Positions 59,421 through 64,000 of a DNA stretch of 64,000 bases are shown one piece after another. A program made the translations under genes and the position numbers. Under the pieces are notes generated by a model. It did no database searches. It saw nothing but the letters and a program-made list of their open reading frames with translations, and was not told the origin of the DNA. Numbering within the stretch: the first letter of the stretch is position 1; every line of letters begins with the position of its first letter. This DNA is from Karalla daura (Eukaryota > Chordata > Actinopteri > Chaetodontiformes > Leiognathidae). The stretch lies in assembly GCA_029224185.1 (NCBI GenBank), contig CM055198.1:22213036-22277035 (forward strand), written 5' to 3'.

Positions 59421-60638
59421 AGGTGCAACAAAGAACTTATTTCATAAGCGTGCTGTTCTCCAGATGTAGAATGACTCCAGGGAGTTATTTTCCTTCTTAT
59501 TTCATTTCGAGAGGAATAGTCATCGCAATCATAAAAGGCCTGAATGATGAATACATGTTTCCATAGCAGTGGACAGGGCTTTGCATTAGTCTTATTTTAG
59601 AAGCTGACATCTTGACTAATTTAGTGTTTTAAGCATATACCAGCGTGTTAGCAGTAGCGAGTGCTTGATTTGACCGGTCAGGTTAGTTTGTGAACTTTAC
59701 TCCTGTGATCCTGAGTCACACAGTGCTTCAGGCGTGCAAGGACGACCAGAAGTGGTCCAAAGCAAGTGAATCAAACAAAAATGAAAACTAAGCTGAGTTT
59801 AAAGGCATTCGTGAAGAAAAACAGATGTATAATGTTTTTTTGTTTGTTTTTTTAATGGCATTCTTAGCCAAAATGTTTCATTTCTGCTCTTCATATTTTG
59901 TTTCTTACATCTGTTGTCCTGATTTCATCCATTCATCCGTCCTTCCCCATTGATGTCTCAAGCTGTTGGTTTCTCAGAGACATGGACACAGACACACTCT
60001 CCCACCAAGGGCCACTGTAGACTCTTCATTTGACTTCAACATGTGTGTTTTTGAACTCAGTACATGGGGACCCTGTAGCAGTGCTGTCCACTGATGATCA
60101 GTCCACCCGCCTTAATAAAATCTCTCCAAAATGTTTGAAGATCTCAGATTAGACCAGGTCGGATAGATTAGTGCTCGCTAATCATTCACCTCACACCCCC
60201 GTTTCTGAACTGTACCTTAGGAACAAGAGTTTGTTGTGTTAGTTCCAGATGAAGCTGCCACATGGATAACGTGCCAGTCAATCATCAGACTGAAATCAGA
60301 TGTGTTTAGATATAAAAGCAGCTAAATGAATGCGCAGTCCGTAGGTCTGAAGGCTTGGCTGCAGCCACACATCTCTGCCCCGATTTTCCCTCTAGATTCA
60401 AAAGTCCAATTTTGGGACTGGGAATGTCAAAACAGTCCCAGGGTGCTGCACTACAATAACATACTACAGCTACGTCCTATTAATTCTTATTACAGATTTG
60501 GAAATCATCTAAATGTTTTTAACACCATCATTATTAAAGTGTGGATTACATATCATGACCGTCTTTTGTTAGATGGATAACATTAGTGTGCGTGCACGTG
60601 CTCTCGTTTGTTTTACTCCCTTGGAGTCGAATTCTGCA

Positions 60639-60652
60639 CACACACACACGCA

Positions 60653-60703
<51 letters not shown>
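60639..60703. repeat. (CA)n with (CGCA)n block
   Basis: CA run, about six GCAC units, then another CA run. Confidence 0.94.
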
Positions 60704-60706
<3 letters not shown>

Positions 60707-60996
60707 GAGGCGCGCCGAGCCCTGACTCCAATGGGTTTGAACAGCATGTGTTTCATTCCTGCCACACCAGCAACCTTTCAAAGTGAATGTTAGTTTGAAT
60801 TAGATTAGTGTGGGTCATTTTTCCTCCTAACTCAGAGACGCAGGAATAAACGCAGCGCGGCTGATAAACATTTAGACACCTGTCGGCTCCAATCTCACGT
60901 TCCCAGCCTCAGGAACAGATGGAAGTCATGAGTGGTTACAAACTTCTAATGGAGTCCTAATTTTGTACAGATTGCGCCGTTAGCCTGCCCCGGTGT

Positions 60997-60997
<1 letters not shown>

Positions 60998-61060
<63 letters not shown>
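60998..61060. repeat. (CA)n microsatellite
   Basis: About 30 perfect CA units after GTGCGC. Confidence 0.95.
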
Positions 61061-61062
<2 letters not shown>

Positions 61063-61639
61063 CCCATTATTTCTCTGTTCTCTTTCCTCTTACATGCTTC
61101 TGTTGCTGTCTCCTCTTCCTGCTTCCTCCCTCCCTCCGTCCGTCTGGATGAATGTGAGTTTTAAGGTGTACGTAATCAAACGGCCATTACCGTGACGTCT
61201 CCTCACTGACAACCCTGAGCTTTTACTCTCTGATTTTCACTGCTCTACGACATTAAGTATGTCATGGAGAATGTGTTCTTTCTACCTGGATAGACTGCGT
61301 GTTTCCATGTTCAAATTTCAACCCCCCCCCCTCACTATTTCTGCCCGTTTGAGACTTCTATTGAGTTGTTTGTTTGGTCTGATCACATCGCGTGAAATCA
61401 CTTGTTTCTTTCAGACTCGTGTGCTGGCTGTGGCAGCAGGTCGGGCCCGGGTCGCCTGTTTGCAGACGTCCCTGGCGCTGTGCTTTCATGTGGTTCCCGT
61501 GCGGCCTCTGTGCAGCTTGGCTGTCCGCGCTCACACATAACGAGCGAGGCAGCCGGCCGTCTGCGCGGCTCAGCCGGCCGATGACGGAGACGTCCCCCCT
61601 CGCCCGCTCACAGTTACCTACAGCAGGCCGCATGCACGC

Positions 61640-62035
61640 TGCTCACATACACATTAACACTCATCTAAATGGCTCATTTGTCTGCGATGCCGCACCCAGC
61701 CCGCTCCCCTTTCTTCCTCTCTCCCCCTGCAACAGAGGGGTGAAAAGAAATAAACAGTTGATTAATCCTCCATTGGCCCAATCTTGCATATTTCTGCCTA
61801 ATTAGTAAACCAGGCAATAAGGGACCCCTGAGAACCGGTCTGCTCCCAGCCAGGGCCCCAGCTCGCAGACCAGAACTCCAGCCGTGTGTTTAAGGAGAAA
61901 TAAATATCAGAAAGCACATTGCTTCTCTTTCATCTCCTCGTGCTGAGAAGAGGGAATTGCTGCGGGAGAATTAATGTTCATTTAATTTCCCTTCTTTCTT
62001 CTGGTCATATATTTGCATTCTTCAGGTATTTCTTG
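61640..62035. promoter_or_regulatory. candidate conserved noncoding element
   Basis: GTTGATTAATCC (near 61757), CCATTGGCCC, GCCTAATTAGTAAAC (from 61796), AATAAATATC, GAGAATTAATGTTCATTTAATTTC and CATATATTTGCATTC. Confidence 0.42.
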
Positions 62036-62584
62036 TCTCTCCATGTTTCCCTCACTCCCGCTCTCTCGCTCTCTTTCATATACACAGACTGAACAGGGTC
62101 TTTTTCATAGCTACTACATCTGCAGGACACATGTTCACTAAATGTACATTTGTGCACACCATGAATTAGTGCGTGTTAGCTTAAAAGAAAGATGTGCGGG
62201 CCTGTATCTGCTGATGGCCAGAGTATGTTTTTCTGATGTCTCGTACATTATTCCTTGTTACAAAAGGCTAATACGTCTCCTTCGGCTTGATTCATGTCCT
62301 TTTAGAGCCAGTGGACAAAGCCAAAGGCAATCCAGGCTGCAGGCTGCAGCTCGGAGATTGATGCGATCAGCTCTGCTCATACTCAGAATAAACCTGTCTT
62401 GATCCTCGGCTTTGTGGACACGTTTTAGCTGGGTAGCGGCTGAAGGACCAACTCCACAAGTGGCCCAGCGATAATGGTGACAATCGCACACATGAAAGGT
62501 TCCAGCTGCCATCTGTCGTCTGTTGAACTTTGAGCCGAGCCCCCAAAGTCTCAGAAATGCCCAGACTGGAGTACATCCTCAATC

Positions 62585-62800
62585 AAAGTGAAAAATCATC
62601 CCATTTGCTGCTGAGTTATTCATTTTCCACTATGCCACGGTTTGAAATACCTTCAGCAGGCACTTCATCAGCTCTCTAATAGTTTTCACTTCCCTTCAAG
62701 TTGTCTGAGGTCCTGACGAGACAATCAAATGCAATTCAGAGCTATTTCATAGGTTGATTGATATACTATGAGGTTGGATTGGTGATTAATTGGGATTTTA
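62585..62800. promoter_or_regulatory. candidate conserved noncoding element
   Basis: GAGTTATTCATTTTCC, CTCTAATAG, GACAATCAAATGC, GCAATTCAGAG and GTTGATTGATATAC, then GGTGATTAATTGGG. Confidence 0.32.
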
Positions 62801-62934
62801 GTTTTTGTTTTATTTTGGCTTCAAACCAAAAAGACACAAAGTTGACTGAGGTATAATGATTACTGAGCTCCCATTTTGTCTCTCGTTGTAAGTCCCTTTG
62901 CACCACTGTGTCTGTGGGGTGTGACTGGTTCTTG

Positions 62935-63065
62935 GGATCAGCCTGACCTCAGCCTGCAGGTTCTCCCCATGTCTGCTCTGGGTTTCTCTAGTTTGCTTCC
63001 AAAGTACCAGTGGACCCCAATGACACCACTGGGTACAAAGCAGATAAATCAATGGGTGGATGGAG
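62935..63065 (+). mobile_element. diverged teleost dispersed repeat (5'/middle part)
   Basis: CCTGCAGGTTCTCCCCATGT, CTGCTCTGGGTTTCTCTAG and TTTGCTTCCAAAGTACCAG follow the fish repeat wording GCATGTTCTCCCCGTGTCTG, CGTGGGTTTCCTCC, GGTTTCCTCCCACAGTCC (from memory). A GGGTGGATGG tail lies at 63054. Confidence 0.5.
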
Positions 63066-63433
63066 GTTGTTGCCCTTTGCCTTGTGTGACACCTTATCAG
63101 AGCGATGCTCTGCACAGCTGCATGTGTGTGTGATCTGTGGACAATCTTTCCCTCTGAGATTAGTTGAGTTTAAGGTGAATTAGTCTTATTCCTACAGTTA
63201 TGGTGCCAAGCCTTTTAATCCTCGTTCTGCACCGGGGTTTTCACAGAACCAGGTCTGACCTTTGACCTGGAGTTGATTATGTTGGTTATGTACTTCTCAA
63301 AGCTTTCAGGAGTTTCGATTCCTGCTGCTGAGTCCAGCTCGTGTGGGGGAGAGGGAGCGATTTACACGTAAGGGGATCCTCGATCCTGAGTGTGAAATGT
63401 ACAGTATGTTTGACAAGTGGTGGAGGTGAGGGG

Positions 63434-63438
63434 GAGAA

Positions 63439-63472
<34 letters not shown>
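63434..63472. repeat. (TG)n microsatellite
   Basis: About 17 TG units. Confidence 0.92.
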
Positions 63473-63476
<4 letters not shown>

Positions 63477-63546
63477 GGGTGTCTCCAGATCAGGACTAAT
63501 CTACTGGATCAGCCACAGTGAATAGGCCAGTCGTTATTCTGAATTG

Positions 63547-63601
63547 GCCGGGATATGTCGTTATATGATAGAGAGCGAGGGTTTAAATCCCTCATCCGGC
63601 A
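63547..63601 (+). other. tRNA-like sequence lacking an anticodon arm
   Basis: Bases 63547-63553 (GCCGGGA) pair with 63594-63600 (ATCCGGC) at six of seven positions, including one G-T pair. GAGGG-TTTAAAT-CCCTC at 63577-63593 is a T-arm with a 5-bp stem and 7-base loop. TA at 63554-63555 and a weak TGTC/GATA D-stem follow the acceptor. Length is 55 instead of about 73, and no anticodon arm fits. Most likely a tRNA-derived SINE fragment or pseudogene, or chance; not a working tRNA. Confidence 0.35.
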
Positions 63602-63633
63602 TTGTTGGGCCTTCCACACAAGCTGGCTTTCTT

Positions 63634-63635
<2 letters not shown>

Positions 63636-63679
<44 letters not shown>

Positions 63680-63765
63680 CAGTATGAGAGCAAGGATGAG
63701 CATTCATGGTAAATGTATAATCCCCCCACACACACACACACATAAACACGCACACACACACACAT
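63636..63765. repeat. two (CA)n microsatellites
   Basis: About 20 CA units at 63636-63677 and an imperfect CA run with ATAAAC at 63725-63765. Confidence 0.92.
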
Positions 63766-64000
63766 TTGCCATTAAACCCAGTGGATTACAGCTTGGGGAA
63801 TTACGGCAGGGATTTCGGTTGTCTCTCTTTCTGTCTTGCTCTTTCCTCTCCTCCTCTGCTTTTCACTGCCCTCGCTTGTCAACAGCCCCACTTGGCCCAG
63901 GCTGCCAATCCAAAGCTTTGATGAGGCAGTGTCAGCTATTTGTTTGGCCAAGCACAAATGAATCTCTGAATAGAAAGAGTTTCACGATAGAGAGGGAGAG

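Larger units (their letters stand above)
47734..64000 (+). other. rsrc1: rsrc1 intron (phase 1, at least 16.3 kb, continues past right edge)
   Basis: The intron starts at GTGAGG and does not end in the window; I searched by eye for the expected lysine/glutamate-rich coiled-coil exon and did not find it. It contains CT-rich mirror-like tracts (49.8-50.1 kb), a GGAT array (54.0 kb), a poly-G tract (59.0 kb), repeat remnants (52.0, 54.8, 56.5, 62.9 kb) and strong TAAT-rich islands (52.6, 53.4, 55.5, 58.2, 59.1, 61.6, 62.6 kb). In 47740-48680, 49010-49800, 50430-51990, 54500-54830, 56600-58080, 59430-60630 and 61070-61600 I see no gene, RNA gene or named repeat. Confidence 0.75.

Noticed and set aside
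61392..61805. 137-aa ORF in a GC-rich block
   Set aside because: No recognisable domain; overlaps other open frames caused by high GC, and ends in an enhancer-like TAAT-rich segment.

Overview
The window comes from a vertebrate nuclear genome, most likely a teleost fish. It has intron-rich eukaryotic gene structure with GT-AG splice sites, extremely dense (TG)n/(CA)n microsatellites, and several degenerate repeats of types that I recognise from memory as common in teleosts. There is no sign of a compact microbial gene layout. Almost every long open reading frame is a dinucleotide repeat read as poly(Cys-Val) or poly(Thr-His).

Only one protein-coding gene can be supported, and it runs along the whole window on the + strand: rsrc1 (arginine/serine-rich coiled-coil protein 1, also called SRrp53), a nuclear splicing factor. 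Four exons are visible: 1-100 (RS repeats, exon runs in from the left), 17653-17898 (RS repeats passing into an Arg/Asp/Lys/Glu-rich tail), 36033-36069 (37 nt, ...VNIKGRLEHL) and 47682-47733 (52 nt, TLSEQAKVRMHLVLQAA). Their phases join without a break (2, 2, 0, then an open phase 1). The encoded NIK..LEHL...EQAK.R..LVL.AA signature matches the conserved middle of RSRC1. The 5' exons and the C-terminal exons lie outside the window.

The rest, over 63 kb, is intron: about 17.6, 18.1 and 11.6 kb, plus at least 16.3 kb of a fourth intron. Three kinds of sequence fill them. First, microsatellites and minisatellites, including (TG)n tracts over 120 bp at 3300, 5069, 17918, 25000 and 44782, a CA-rich tract at 9040, a (CCTCT)n pentamer array at 25245 and a 20-bp purine minisatellite at 32012. 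Second, degraded transposon pieces. Third, about twenty low-repeat islands rich in TAATTA/TAATTG/TTTAAT, octamer, FOX, SOX and HOX-like motifs, which look like conserved developmental enhancers.

The third class is the most interesting. RSRC1 is the neighbour of the homeobox gene SHOX2 in vertebrates, so large introns full of homeodomain-site clusters suggest a genomic regulatory block in which rsrc1 is a bystander host. This is inference: the islands were picked by eye and need alignment to other vertebrates.

I found no undescribed enzymatic or defence system here, no CRISPR array, no rRNA and no intact tRNA.
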